Shown one piece after another: positions 20,936 through 31,359 of a stretch of 64,000 bases of DNA. The stretch is from Psococerastis gibbosa (Eukaryota; Arthropoda; Insecta; Psocodea; Psocidae): the NCBI GenBank assembly GCA_963971405.1, contig OZ020486.1, positions 19,057,419-19,121,418 of the forward strand, read 5' to 3'. The position numbers and the translations under genes were made by a program. Under the pieces are notes generated by a model. It saw only the letters and a program-made list of their open reading frames with translations, did not search any database and had not been told where the DNA came from. The stretch's first letter is position 1, and each line of letters begins with the position of its first letter.

Positions 20936-21866
20936 CTGGGAGGGGAAGGGGGGTTTTTAATATATTGAGGTGGACCCCCCCCCTCCCCGATCTTTCATTA
21001 AATCGCTGGCGCTGTAGGTAGTCCTGCTTTTTAGACTCGGTCGAACACAAAATCTCAAAATCTTTTCTTCCTGCGCATAGGTGCTCAAGGCAAAATCACG
21101 GCAGCAACGGCGGTCAACACTACGTAATCTTCTTCCTGAAGCATTGCGAGCGATTGAGCGATACTGATCCCGCAGTCACACGTCCACACTAGGCCGTAAT
21201 GCAAAACGGCCTCAGTCTGGACGCAGCTTTAGAATTTAATATTTTTAATAAAGATTAAATAATAATAAAATCTACAAAATTTGAATGGAGTACTTGCGCA
21301 GGTAAAACAAAGATGGCGGGCTGTCGGAAAGAGAGGGGGTACCCCTGATTCTCGGACATCACCCCCTCATTTTAGCATGGAGTGTATAGGCTTTCCAATG
21401 AAATTTATTTTATTTTAAGAAATTTTCGCTTTTAAACGGCAAATTAGTGCTATTTATATGTTCCTTCAATACTTGCGCGGGTACTGACAAAAAATTACGG
21501 CAAGGTAGGCCCTAGCTGCAAATAATTCTCGAAAAATATTATTTACTTGTGTATCTAATTTTATTTCATTGGTTGTGATACTTCCGCGAGGGCAGAACAG
21601 ATTTTTAAATGGGTATGTGAGCCTAAGCTTGCTTATACATATTACAATTAATGTATTAGTAATGATTTATTACCATAACCATACAACTTTACTGCATAAC
21701 TACCATGAAATATAGCCTAGTCGGCTGGGCTGCCAACACGCTAGCCTATCTTGTTGTTTGTAAAAATTAGTAGCGTAAAAAGGGTTATTGTCTCTCCATA
21801 ATATTATCACTAGAATTCAATTTAGTATCTGAGCACCAAAGCAGTTAATTTTCGTAGGGCCACAGG

Positions 21867-21995
21867 CCGTTTGCTTTTGTTATCGGGGGGGGGGGGGGGG
21901 GGGGTCCAAATTTCCAAATTTTTTTAAAGTAATTTATTATTGAATTAATGGTCAAATCAAAAGCAATACAGGTTTACCACCTGGGCACGGCCATG
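21867..21995. mobile_element. hAT-type MITE with a 20-nt G-run (degenerate left end)
   Basis: The right end CCTGGGCACGGCCATG is that of the family at 22310 and 44228. The flanks GCCACAGG and GCCACTGG form an 8-bp target duplication with one mismatch. The left terminus is diverged (CCGTTTGC). A long G-run lies near 21886-21905. Confidence 0.6.
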
Positions 21996-22046
21996 GCCAC
22001 TGGAAAGTAACGACGATACATATTAATATACATTATTGATCCCAAT

Positions 22047-22229
22047 CAAGGCCGTAGCCAGGATTTTTCGGGGGGGGGGGGGGGGGGGGGTTCAGAAATT
22101 TAATTGGATATTAGATAGTAGTTTATATTTTTCCTCTCAAAATCAGATTCTATGTAGTATGAAGCCATTTCATCACGGGGGGGGGGGGGGGGGGGAAGGA
22201 GGTTGAACTCCCCCTTGGCTACGGCCATG
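22047..22229. mobile_element. hAT-type MITE, 183 bp, G-runs at both ends
   Basis: Termini CAAGGCCGTAGCCAGG and CTTGGCTACGGCCATG, target duplication ATCCCAAT/ATCTCAAT. One G-run of about 20 sits just inside each end, both on the plus strand. There is no coding potential. Confidence 0.8.
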
Positions 22230-22309
22230 ATCTCAATCGACTGTCCGATTGGATCTGGAAAATCTCTTGTTGGCCCACTAGGATCCACTAAATGTTATGT
22301 ACATATATA

Positions 22310-22481
22310 CAAGGCTGCACCCAGGTTATGATTTCGGGGGGGGGGGGTCCAAACATTTTTTTACGTAATTTATTAATGAATTAATGGATAAATTCTTCAA
22401 ACCATACAGGTTTACCTGCAGAAATTTATTTCGGGGGGGGGGGGTGCGGACCCCATGGACCACCTCCTGGGCACGGCCATG
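22310..22481. mobile_element. hAT-type MITE, 172 bp, exact 8-bp target duplication
   Basis: Termini CAAGGCTGCACCCAGG and CCTGGGCACGGCCATG, flanked by CATATATA on both sides (22302-22309 and 22482-22489). It carries two G-runs. It is inserted next to a THAP-domain reading frame. Confidence 0.88.
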
Positions 22482-22492
22482 CATATATAGGC

Positions 22493-22678
22493 CTATGTGT
22501 ATTTTGTAACTTTAAATATTGTGGACTTCGTTCTGCCACAAAGATGAAACCTCCACTTGCATTTCTTAATTTTTTCCAGTAACTTGGGGAACGATATAAT
22601 TCGGACCTCTCTCATATGTGTTCTGTCCTGGTGTAGGCTATCACTATTACACAAGCCATAGCAGCAATGCTTGACCAT
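22493..22678 (-). pseudogene. THAP zinc-finger fragment (P-element-type transposase or THAP gene)
   Basis: The minus frame begins MVKHCCYGLCNSDSLH, then REVRIISFPK, then CKWRFHLCGR and FKVTKYT. This is the N-terminal half of a THAP domain (C-x2-4-C near the start, the conserved Trp, the LCGR that precedes the missing C-x2-H pair). THAP domains bind DNA and occur at the N-terminus of P-element transposases and in host THAP proteins. The frame stops after about 61 residues, close to the hAT MITE at 22310-22481, and no continuation was found. The upstream region (minus sense, 22.7-23.1 kb) contains a palindromic MITE. Confidence 0.7.
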
Positions 22679-22772
22679 AACGCTAGAAATATGAATAATA
22701 ACAACTTAAAACTGTAAAAATCAACAGCGCTCAATGCATTTCTTATCCTCCAATGGCCGAACCTTAGGGTTA

Positions 22773-22915
22773 GGCGGGTATTCCACATACGTACAACGTC
22801 AATGAAAATTATGAAATTGAAGGTGGTAGCAGAATTTTTAGTATGTCTTTAATGTCTGCTACCACCTTCAATTTCATAATTTTCATTGACGTTGTACGTA
22901 TGTGGAATGGGCACC
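22773..22915. mobile_element. Palindromic MITE, 143 bp, TTA target duplication
   Basis: Left end GGCGGGTATTCCACATACGT, right end ACGTATGTGGAATGGGCACC, TTA on both sides (22770-22772 and 22916-22918). The arms pair over about 60 nt through GTCAATGAAAATTATGAAAT and the core AAGGTGGTAGCAGA, leaving a short loop (TTTTTAGTATGTCTTTAATG). TTA duplication and G-rich ends fit PIF/Harbinger MITEs. Confidence 0.88.
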
Positions 22916-22918
22916 TTA

Positions 22919-24206
22919 GGGCCGAACACTCAACACTGTAACACTGATGACTGAACAGCAGAGTTTGTTTACATTATTTTCGCAATCACGCATGCGCTGT
23001 TAGCTCCGCCCTCTTACTGTGACGTCACTACGCAAGAACTCTTTTCGTGGCCTTGAAATGTCTAATGACACGTTCAATATTTATGAGACTACACTCCTAC
23101 CACTGCACTTTACAACAACAAGTATATAATTTATTTATGATGTGTATTAAAAACTGACGTTTATTATTTATTTATTGAACTAGTTATTACTCATTTCTTT
23201 CAATTTTTAATTTATGATGCTCGCGTAAAGCCAAGTTAATTTTTGGGTTCTAAAAGTTGGTAAGAAATTCTTGATAATCCTTTACAGTTTACATCATACA
23301 GAACGGTGCTTAAACAAAATGTAACAGTAAATAGTAATAGATCGTGAGCTTTACAAAGCTTTGACGATGACGTAGCCTACTAGCCTAGTGCAACATATTT
23401 GCAATTGATAACTTGTGTACAAATATACAATAAGATGATGAATCCGTATATTTCGAAAACAGCAGACAACTGCAGTGACACTGCATAGACTTCTAAGTTT
23501 GAATCTCGAAGGCTCCGCAGCAACGGACAATTTTGGGTAACATTTCACATTAAAATAATAGGGGTTAGGCCCTAAATTGAAAAATATAGGAACATTACAA
23601 TGACTACTGTATTTGGTAGGTAGGTATTGTATTACATTCTCGCTTAAACTGAAAAATATGGGAGCATAAAACCGTCCATAAACGCATAGGCCTAGACAAA
23701 TTACTATAATGCATAAACGTCTACAATGCAAGAGATCGAGCAATTTTCCCTAAGGTGTAAAACCCACTAATACACAGTACTCGACCGATACGACTAGTAT
23801 TTAAAAACAATGATGTACGGGACTTTAAAATCTAGGCTTACAGTTGACTAACTTATACCAGTATACTGTCACCATACCATGCTGTGCAAACAGGAATTAA
23901 ATTCTCAACACAAAATGAAAACGAAGAACCTCAGCATTTTCTTATATACACTTCCACTGTACTTGTAGAAAGCGTACCATACTTGAATGGGACAAATCTG
24001 AGCATGGGTAGGCCTATACCTACAATTTTTTCAATGTATGCTTATTAATACAACATTTATTGTAGGTACTTATTCCTACCTACATCATAAATGAAGAATA
24101 TGTGTACTGTATATATGGGTATATTTGGCCCCCGTAGAGTTTTAGTCAATAATAGGCTCCGTTCAAAGAAAATTAGTGCTGAACTGAATGTTTTATTTAT
24201 TTTTAG
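22919..24206. other. Region upstream of the SNX exons
   Basis: 1.3 kb of AT-rich sequence. A somewhat GC-richer patch (about 22975-23045, with CGCATGCGCTG and TGACGTCA) could be promoter-like. No coding exon that would splice to 24207 was found, though short 5' exons can be missed by eye. Confidence 0.4.
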
Positions 24207-24771
24207 AGCAATACATATCATTAATGTCTACTAAATTCGAGCTTCAGTCAACTCAAACCGTAGAACTTCCTGGGCAGAAGAAATATGTGTCTTATTCAAT
24301 TTTAATTAAAGCTCCAAATGAAGCACCTCCCGTTGGCATTGAGCGGCGCTATACTGACTTCCTCGAACTGTTTCGCGCTTTGCGCCGTGAAAATCCTGAC
24401 CTAATGAATGTAATTACATTCCCTAAAAAGGTTGTTATTGGCAATTTTTCGCCTAACTTGATCTCGGAAAGAGCAGCTGGATTCCAAGCTTTACTTACAT
24501 ATGTTTCTGAACGTGAGATACTGCGAAATAGTTCAGAACTGCAGAAGTTTTTGGTTGGACCCGAGGAAAAAGAAGCTTTGAACTTAATGAAACAGGGACA
24601 TTACGTTTCTGCGCGGCCTTATCTCGTCTATGTATTTTATACTTTGAACAAAATATACACTGACCGTCATAACTCTGTACTGATTGCGCTTTGTCGATTA
24701 GCTGCTTGCTGCAATGCAGACTTTCTGGCGCAAGCCGAAGCTGAAAAGTATGGAGAAATTGCTTTGAAAAG
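24207..24771 (+). CDS. Sorting nexin SNX20/SNX21-type, penultimate exon: PX domain and PXB helices
   Basis: Sorting nexins of this group bind endosomal phosphoinositides through a PX domain and carry a TPR-like C-terminal PX-associated (PXB) domain. The exon starts after acceptor TTTTTAG and ends at donor GTTAGT (24772). PX hallmarks are ERRYTDFLELF (the phosphoinositide-binding Arg), FPKKVVIGNF, and ISERAAGFQALLTYV. The SNX20/21 C-terminal region follows (FLVGPEEKEALNLMKQGHYV, then YVFYTLNKIYTDRHN and AEAEKYGEIAL). The frame runs a short way into the intron. A Met at 24224 could start a shorter protein, but the splice acceptor just upstream suggests earlier exons that I could not find. Confidence 0.9.
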
Positions 24772-25255
24772 GTTAGTTGGCTACATGTTTTACGTAACTT
24801 GGTGCTTTCATCTGATGAAAGTGACAAAACCTTATCTGCTGTGAAGTAAAGTGGCAATAGAGGTGGAATGTGCCCAGCCCAAAAACTTTATTTATCCACA
24901 TCCAAAATGTATAATTAACAATTTGACCAAAACAACGTACTCCAGATGTATAACAAAAATAACAATTCAGCGGTATTGTATCGAACTTAATTAACCTAAA
25001 AGTAGTACATATATATATAATGCTCAAGAAGAAACCTAAGGCAAATCCCCAGACTGGGCGATTTGATACACATCGTTTCTTCTTTTTGGTGGGAGTTGGA
25101 CTCCAGGTGCACATTCATTTCAGTACCTTTCTCTGGGTGTTACACCGTAATGATATTGATCATGCGTGTTCGAAATCATTATCAATAGGTGGCCGTTTTT
25201 CAGGAAATTTATAATTGTGAACATGCAGCCTTTCACATGCTTCTCTTCTTTCCAG
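24772..25255 (+). other. Intron of the SNX20/21-type gene
   Basis: A 484-bp intron with donor GTTAGT and acceptor TCTTTCCAG (ending 25255). It has no recognisable repeat. Confidence 0.88.
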
Positions 25256-25445
25256 GTTTGAAACAGTCAGTGATGTTGATCTGTTACGGTTTTACGTACC
25301 GCTACTGCAGATGTGTTCGCAGCTGTGGACAGCCCGTGGCCGCGACAAGACACTGCTGGACGCCAGACTGAATGAATTACGACGACAGGGCCATCGCGTC
25401 GATGACTGTCCCAAACTTCTAGACGCTATAATGGCCCTCGATTAA
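25256..25445 (+). CDS. SNX20/SNX21-type sorting nexin, last exon
   Basis: It joins exon 24207-24771 in phase (AG|G, Arg). It encodes FETVSDVDLLRFYVPLLQMC, SQLWTARGRDKTLLDARL and NELRRQGHRVDD, then TAA at 25443-25445. This completes the TPR-like C-terminal domain and matches the C-terminus typical of SNX20/21. The codons here are GC-richer than the flanks, as expected for coding DNA. The two exons give 250 residues. A poly(A) hexamer AATAAA lies at 25693-25698. Confidence 0.9.
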
Positions 25446-26097
25446 CCAAGTATTCGTATCGTACTTAAAAGTAAGTCCGTAGATCTGAATATAGTTCCTA
25501 CTATGCTCCCTCCCCCACCCCTTTGACTGTTACTGGATTCATATTTGGGGCACGATGCATGATTTGCCAACGTTGGTGCGCTTATCATAATTTCGCATAA
25601 AAAGTGAAACCTGGGGAAATGAGGGATCTTAGTCAGATGTCAGTAATTTTTTTTGACTAATTTAGGTTACTTTTACATTAAATTTCAGAAACAATAAAAT
25701 ATTATAATATTGCATTCGCTCTGTTATCACAATAGAGCAAATCGGAGTGCCCCCACCACTTCACAGGAAATATCGATCGTAGAGCCGTCAAAAATATCTA
25801 TTTATTAGAAGAAATGTTCCTCTACATTTCGATATATGGCATGTTTCCTTCACTAAGACAGTTCTTGAACTCCTTCCTCGGGACTACCACACCAATCGTT
25901 TTTAGTACATATCAAATTCAATAATTGTGGCCAATCTGTGTTAAAAAGAGTTGCATGTTACATCATAGATGAAAATGTTCGGTAAAGTGTCTTCTGTTTG
26001 TCCTGATATTTTTGACAACTCTTCGATTGATATTTCATGAGATTTTTAATTTTTACACTGGTAAGGCTTTTCCTTCTGCGATTGCCTCTTAAGAGCG
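25446..26097. other. 3' UTR and intergenic DNA after the SNX gene
   Basis: Contains AATAAA at 25693-25698. It is otherwise AT-rich with no feature I can support. Confidence 0.5.
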
Positions 26098-26099
26098 TA

Positions 26100-26473
26100 C
26101 AGCCCGTAGGAAAGTAGCAGCCCAAAATTTAATACTTTTTATTTTCTATTTAATTAACTAAGTATGCTATTAAAGATTTGGCTCATCAAAGTTGTAGAAG
26201 ACTACTTCATGCATCATATAATAAGGAATTTTAAGTTTTCGAAATGTTAGTTTTTTCTATAAAATCGATTATACGTGAAAAGTTATTATTGTTTATAAAA
26301 TATTTACATGTTTCTGAAAAAATTACAATTTCGAAAATTAAAAATATCTTATAATATGATGCATGACGTAGTCTTCTACAACTTTTATGAGCCAAATCTT
26401 TAATAACATGCTTAGTTAATTAAATAAAAAATAAAAAGTAATAAATTTCGGGCTGCCAATTTCCTACGGGCTG
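26100..26473. mobile_element. Fold-back MITE, 374 bp, TA target duplication
   Basis: Ends CAGCCCGTAGGAAAGT and the inverted TTTCCTACGGGCTG, flanked by TA (26098-26099 and 26474-26475) as in Tc1/mariner elements. The arms pair over about 130 bp, including GATTTGGCTCATCAAAGTTG and its inverse. A diverged second copy lies at about 34915-35300. Confidence 0.78.
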
Positions 26474-26753
26474 TACACTACTAAAGCATAACCCAAATTA
26501 GCCCTATGATTGGTGATGAGATCCTGTTCCATCAATCAACTATTTTTCTTTTAAATGCACTGATTCACTGCTTGTTTTATTGTATTATTATTTTAATAGT
26601 TGTAATATTATAAGAATTGTAATATTGATAGTGACTACCAAAGAAGTCGGGACAACTTTTGTTTGCGTTAAAAGTATGTCTGATCCCTACTTGACTGACA
26701 AGCAACTTACTTTTTAGATCGTTTATCCTAGACATTAGTTTGATTCATTCTCT

Positions 26754-27020
26754 TACAAAAAGAACCGGTCCGAGTTAACTCGAACATGCTTTCCAATTTA
26801 TCAAAATTAGTAGATAGAGAAAATGAGTAATTTCATGTTAAATAATTTTCCTATGGTTAAATTTCCGATGTCTCGGGGGGGGGGGGGTGTCCACCTGACG
26901 TCACTCGTCACTGGTGGTGAGGTAAATTCTAGATAGGTCAGACCAACACATTACCACACAGCAATACTGGCAGGGCACGCAATGCATTTGAGCGTGAATT
27001 TTTTATCATTTTTTCAAAAA
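26754..27020 (-). repeat. Repeat A, end fragment
   Basis: AAAAAGAACCGGTCCGAGTT, then CTCGAACATGCTTTCC, the G-run at 26876-26887, and GTCCACCTGACGTCACTCG. The same 260 bp begin the full copy at 27477. It stops where segment B begins. Confidence 0.75.
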
Positions 27021-27476
27021 TATATAAAGATAATTTTCTTTCTTTCTTATTTTTGACACAAGTATTGCTTAGTTAGTTTATTAAAGAAACCCGGAAGACT
27101 TAATGGTTTGGATTTACCATTACCCCATTAGTCCTACGACTGGAGCTGGGATTAAGAGTTTTTATTTATTTATAAAAAAAATCAGAAAACCGGCTGAGGC
27201 ATATAAAACACGACTTTTTTAATAACCTGGCAAGTTAATAAGTTATGTATACCCATGGGCAACACAACTATAGAAGGGCACCAAAACTAACTTCTACATG
27301 ATCACAGATCACACGTACGTGCGCCCCGTCCTTGTTGCATTTTTGAACTAGCGCGAAATTATAAATTTCATTATTCCTATGTACTGTACGTAGGTAGGTC
27401 GAGGTAGCCCGCCTATGAATAATAGGCCAGTTCAGGGGTTCTCAAGAAAAATTGTCGGTGGCTCCTTAAAAAAAAG
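27021..27476. repeat. Segment B, first copy (includes a cut hAT MITE end)
   Basis: Near-identical to 36475-36930, from ATATAAAGATAATTTTCTTT to GTCGGTGGCTCCTTAAAA. It contains the first 40 bp or so of the hAT MITE that is whole at 36886-37254, at the same position. It is flanked on both sides by the same end of repeat A. Confidence 0.8.
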
Positions 27477-28303
27477 AGTTTACTCGAACATGCTTTCCAA
27501 TTTATCAAAATTAGTAGATAGAGAAAATGAGTAATTTCATGGTAAATAAATTTCCTATGGTTAAATTTCCGATATCTCGGGGGGGGGGGGGGGGGGGGTG
27601 TCCACCTGACGTCACTCGTCACTGGTGGTGAGGTAAATTCTAGATAGGTCAGACCAACACATTACCACACAGCAATACTGGCAGGGCACGCAATGCATTT
27701 GAGCGTGAATTTTCTATCATTTTTTCAAAAACATTTTTTTGTACAAAACCAAATACTTTTTTTTGAAAGCAACCTGTCCGGTTTCGTTACTCAATTTAAC
27801 ACCTAAAACATACCTGAATGTAGAAATCATCGATATGTAGTTGTCGCAGAAAAATTATTTTTTAGTCATTTTTCATTAAAATTTAGTTATTTTTATTTTT
27901 GTACCCCCAGAAGCAACCTATCAAGGGGCAAGCGACCCCCCGCATTTCGTTAACATTAATAACGACTACAATATATGTGAATTTAAAAGAAATCGTTGGA
28001 GCCGTTTTTTAGAAATAATGTTTTTAGACGTTTTTTTGGATTTTTTTGAGAATAACACCCCCCAAATTAAGTTAGCCCAAAATAAAAATAAATGGTCCTG
28101 AGGTATGATTTTTGTGAACCTACATGCCGAATTTCATCAAAATCGACCGAGTAGTTTGCCCGGAAATCGACGCACAGACAGACAGACATTTCGTAAAAAC
28201 CACTTTTTTGGGTTCCTGGTACGTGTAAATCCGTTGAAATCTCGGAATCGAAAATTTCGACCGTCACAAAGCTTTCCTTATACTACGTATAAATTGGAAA
28301 GCA
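27477..28303 (-). repeat. Repeat A, full-length copy
   Basis: Ends TGCTTTCCAATTTAT (27491) and ATAAATTGGAAAGCA (28303) are inverted copies; about 15 bp further out on the left is also shared by other copies. The interior holds the G-run (27580-27597), TTGAGCGTGAATTTTC, GGGGCAAGCGACC and TTTCATCAAAATCGACCG with a short (GACA)n run. There is no ORF of note. I cannot assign a superfamily. Other copies: 18.74-21.0, 55.51-56.32 and 59.09-59.99 kb. Confidence 0.75.
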
Positions 28304-28706
28304 ATAATGGCAATTGCCCATAGTTCATAAATTGTATAATACAATGTTTCAGAAGGGAAAAAGCAAATTTAACTTATAGCACCTGCTTTGACTTTTTATA
28401 CTTATATGCGCTTGAAATATTACTTTTTTGGTGTTATTGCTGCAGTAATATTTTCTTCCTAGTCTATTACCGCGTCCAGTCTAGTAGCCAAACCAAACAT
28501 TTAAAATTTTATTTATTTATTTATATATTTTATAATTTCTAATGTTCTGCCAAGTTTAGCCATCAAAGCAAAATTAAAATTCATACCCATTATCTATGAC
28601 AGGTAGCCTCAATAAGGCACAGAACTCTTGTAGGTTATGCATTTTATTATCTTAGTCCAGATTCAAGCCCTGCAGTAAGTAACATGCTCAATTTTCTCCG
28701 CCATGA

Positions 28707-28906
28707 TAAACACAGTGGCACAGCAACTGGAAGAGAGTCCTCTCTATTTGGCATGCTGTGGCCAACAACATGCGCAGCAGCCGTGTTTTCCTTTACTGGT
28801 GATTGTAAAGTAACCAGTCAGGGGGAATATTTTGGTTATGTGTCGAGTCTCGGAACTCAACCCTCCATTTCTTAGTCCAGTTCTCTACCAACTGGACTAT
28901 TCCTGG
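28707..28906 (-). mobile_element. tRNA-derived SINE with a target duplication of about 20 bp
   Basis: The minus strand starts GGAATAGTCCAGTTGGTAGA, a pol III A-box region, followed by GGGTTGAGTTCCGAGACTCG (B-box region). The flanks TCAATTTTCTCCGCCATGAT (28687-28706) and TCAACTTTCTCCGCCATCAT (28907-28926) form a long target duplication with two mismatches, as LINE-driven insertion leaves. A second copy lies at 48.96-49.27 kb. Confidence 0.8.
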
Positions 28907-28977
28907 TCAACTTTCTCCGCCATCATTCTAATTCATCATTCATAATTTTACTGAAAAGTCAAACATTGCCACCCATT

Positions 28978-29100
28978 GTAGTTATTTTGAATTTGGCGGG
29001 AAACTGTGAGTGAGAGAGCGGGCGCTGGGGGCGGTGTTGTCGGTGCGTCCGTTGGAGAAGAGTGAAGACAGTTTAATTGTTGGAGAATATATTATCCCGT
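28978..29100 (+). repeat. Possible solo LTR related to the Gypsy-like element
   Basis: TGTAGTTATTTTGAATTTGG then CGGGAAACTGTGAGTGAGAG resembles the start of the LTR at 7433 (TGTAGTACTTTGAACTTGGC), and the GC-rich middle is also similar. The right limit is unclear and no interior is attached. Identity is low, so this would be an older relative. Confidence 0.4.
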
Positions 29101-29469
29101 ATAATAATTGAAATCGTCTTGTCTTATTACTACACTCATTGTGATTGCAAGAAAGTTTAGCACATTCGTTTCAATTTCTTCCGAGTTAATTGGGGGCTGC
29201 GTGATGACTGTCACAGTTTCTTGGGAAAATTCATCTGCGCACTTCTTAATTTTGGAGGGAAGTTTAATTTGTAATTTGCCATTGAATATTATTTGTCTTC
29301 TTGTTAGCAAAAAGCAGTGTAAGTTACCACAGTAAACGGTACCATATTTACCAATTGTATAACTCATTTGCAATTTGACGAACTAGCATACCATACTGCA
29401 AATATTTTACAAATATTGTAATTTATGACTTGGATATTGTATACCGTAGTACACTGGACTACCTATACT

Positions 29470-29655
29470 CAAGGGCGGATTTTAGGGGGGGGGGGGTCAG
29501 AGGGTCCGGACCCCCCCCCCCCCCCCAAATGAACTTAACTTACACTAGTTAACAATGGGTTTACAGTGGGAATTAAAAATATTAATGTTATAATCCACTG
29601 AACCTGCTCGCTGACCCCCCCCCCCCTTCAAAATTGGACCCAAAATCCGCCCTTG
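29470..29655. mobile_element. hAT-type MITE, 186 bp, exact 8-bp target duplication
   Basis: Termini CAAGGGCGGATTTTAGG and CAAAATCCGCCCTTG, flanked by CCTATACT on both sides (29462-29469 and 29656-29663). It has a G-run inside the left end and C-runs inside and at the right end, and no coding capacity. Confidence 0.88.
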
Positions 29656-30222
29656 CCTATACTGCATATCGTATAAAGTATATTTTAAGTTTCAATGTTT
29701 TAATCTAGTTAATTAGCACATTTCAATCTGCAGTATTTCTTTTTTCCAATTTAGTCTAGGTCCTATTTAATTTCGACTAAACGGCGTGACGAGGTTCTAA
29801 CTTAATAATGTTGAATTACAATTTCCCCTGATACACGTATTCCCATTGCTTCTTATGTCTAACTGCTTATTACTGTTTTTAAGTCAATTACACACAGTAA
29901 ATTTACATTTTGAAGTAAAATCCGGGTTTTTTTCACTTTTTCTTGAAAGTGTTATTTGAAGTATTTTGTATTTAGGTTCTGAGTTTTATTTCAAACAATG
30001 CTCTTTAAAGCCCTAATTTTAAAGTTATCCGTAGCTGTCTGACAAGAGCAAGTTCATGGTTGAATTTTGTCTGTTTATGTGTTAACTAGTGGGGGCACAT
30101 AGTCATGGTCCATCACATAATATACGATAAGCTTCGACACGATTTTATTTATCAATGAACTGTATAGCTTTACATTTTAATGCGGACGTAGACGTACAAG
30201 TAGGCTACCTAGTGTAGTGATA

Positions 30223-31038
30223 TGTTCTGTTACAAAAGTTTAATCCACTGTATTCGAAAAAGTAATTGAAAAGACCCAAACAATGGCTGAGCTCTGGGGA
30301 ACTACAGAGAATATGGTAGTGGTAATAATCCTCTGTTAGACAGTGTGGTCACAGCAAAAGTGTGATCTTCAAGCTCTTGCAGCCGCTAGTTGGTTCGCTT
30401 ATGTTTGCGTATCGTACCGTGGCTAGATACAATAAGACATGCAGAATTTAAGACAAACCAAAATCCGATCTACCTCGGTCAGCGAGAATCCCACAAATTA
30501 TAAAAGCTTTTGCAAAACGAATTTGACGAAACCCAAAGTGCCACCCAGACAGGAATGGCTGGTGACATCAAGATATCGAAGCGATGATGAGAGATCTGCA
30601 ACTAAAGGCCTACCGTCGCACCATTCATTTCTAGTGAAGTCTCTAATTCAGACCATGTTCAATGGCCAACAGTGGGTATTCCAGCAAGACTCTGCCCCTG
30701 GACACAAAGCTAAAACCACACAAGAGTGGCTACGGCTCAATGTACCTCAGTTTGTCAAGGCGAAATGGTCATCTAGTAGCCAAGAACTTAACCCATTCGA
30801 TTATGAATTGTGGTCAGTTTTAGAGACCACGGCCTTCTTAAAGTGGCACAGTAGTTTGGGTTCTCTCAAGAAGTCCCAGCGGAAATCCCTCAAGAAACGG
30901 TACTAGCTGCGATAGACTTAGGGCATGCGTTCAAGCTGGAGGGGGAAATTTCGAATAAACTTATGAATAAATTTATTTTATTGCTAAAGAGCTGTTAAAC
31001 AATCAATTTTTTCATTTAAAAAAACTTGTAACAGAACA
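30223..31038 (+). mobile_element. mariner element, internally deleted
   Basis: Termini TGTTCTGTTACAAAAGTTT and AAACTTGTAACAGAACA, with TA on both sides (30221-30222 and 31039-31040). At 816 bp it is shorter than the usual 1.3 kb. It contains the 3' part of a transposase frame. Confidence 0.88.
30439..30906 (+). pseudogene. mariner transposase remnant
   Basis: The C-terminal part is clear: QQWVFQQDSAPGHKAKTTQ (second catalytic Asp in QQDSAPGHKA) and SSSQELNPFDYELWSVLE (the position of the third catalytic Asp; the usual PDLNPLDY motif reads QELNPFDY, so the first Asp of that motif is lost). About 60 N-terminal residues resemble the linker after the helix-turn-helix, and the segment with the first catalytic Asp is missing. 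The copy cannot be active, though its ends could still be recognised by a related transposase. Confidence 0.88.
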
Positions 31039-31359
31039 TACAGTATACGACTAGATTAGGGACTATATGTAATGTAGTGTATGTAGGTATATTTTGACCG
31101 CATAAGTTATAGACTTATAATTCCTGAATTCATATTGACGGTTGTCAGTTATTGTTAAGACTGAATATAAACTTATCTTTTGAAAATTTTCGTGCCGCAT
31201 TCTATTTCGAACGGAACAATCCATTATAATGAGCAGATTCTGGGTTGGTCAGCCCAACGTTTCGTCAATGTCTGCGAAGCCTTCTATGATTATATCTCGG
31301 AGGCCCAGTAGTAACAATCGACCACGGCACATCATCGCAGATTCTACTATGTCATCAAG

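Larger units (their letters stand above)
18740..21000 (+). repeat. Repeat A, interrupted copy
   Basis: From GATGAAATTTGGCATGTAGG (near 18779) through CGCTTGCCCCTTGCTAG to TTCACGCTCCAATACATTGC (19150), this is the same sequence as repeat A at 59.1-59.96 kb. After the LINE (19232-20935) a scrap with GAGGTGGACCCCCCC (20968) belongs to the other end of repeat A. The order fits a LINE inserted into repeat A. Confidence 0.65.
18504..21228. mobile_element. Harbinger-like element split by later insertions
   Basis: The left end AGCTGCTTCCAGACT and right end AGTCTGGACGCAGCT are inverted copies, flanked by TTA on both sides (18501-18503 and 21229-21231), the PIF/Harbinger target duplication. Both arms repeat GCAATGCATTA or GCCGTAATGC motifs. 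Only about 230 bp on each side belong to this element. The middle is a repeat A copy, itself holding a LINE. No transposase was seen. Confidence 0.75.

Noticed and set aside
21880-22200. G-runs as assembly or sequencing noise
   Set aside because: Their lengths may be inexact, but their fixed place relative to element ends and target duplications shows that they are real.
30223-31038. An active mariner transposase
   Set aside because: The N-terminal half is incomplete and one catalytic motif is altered.
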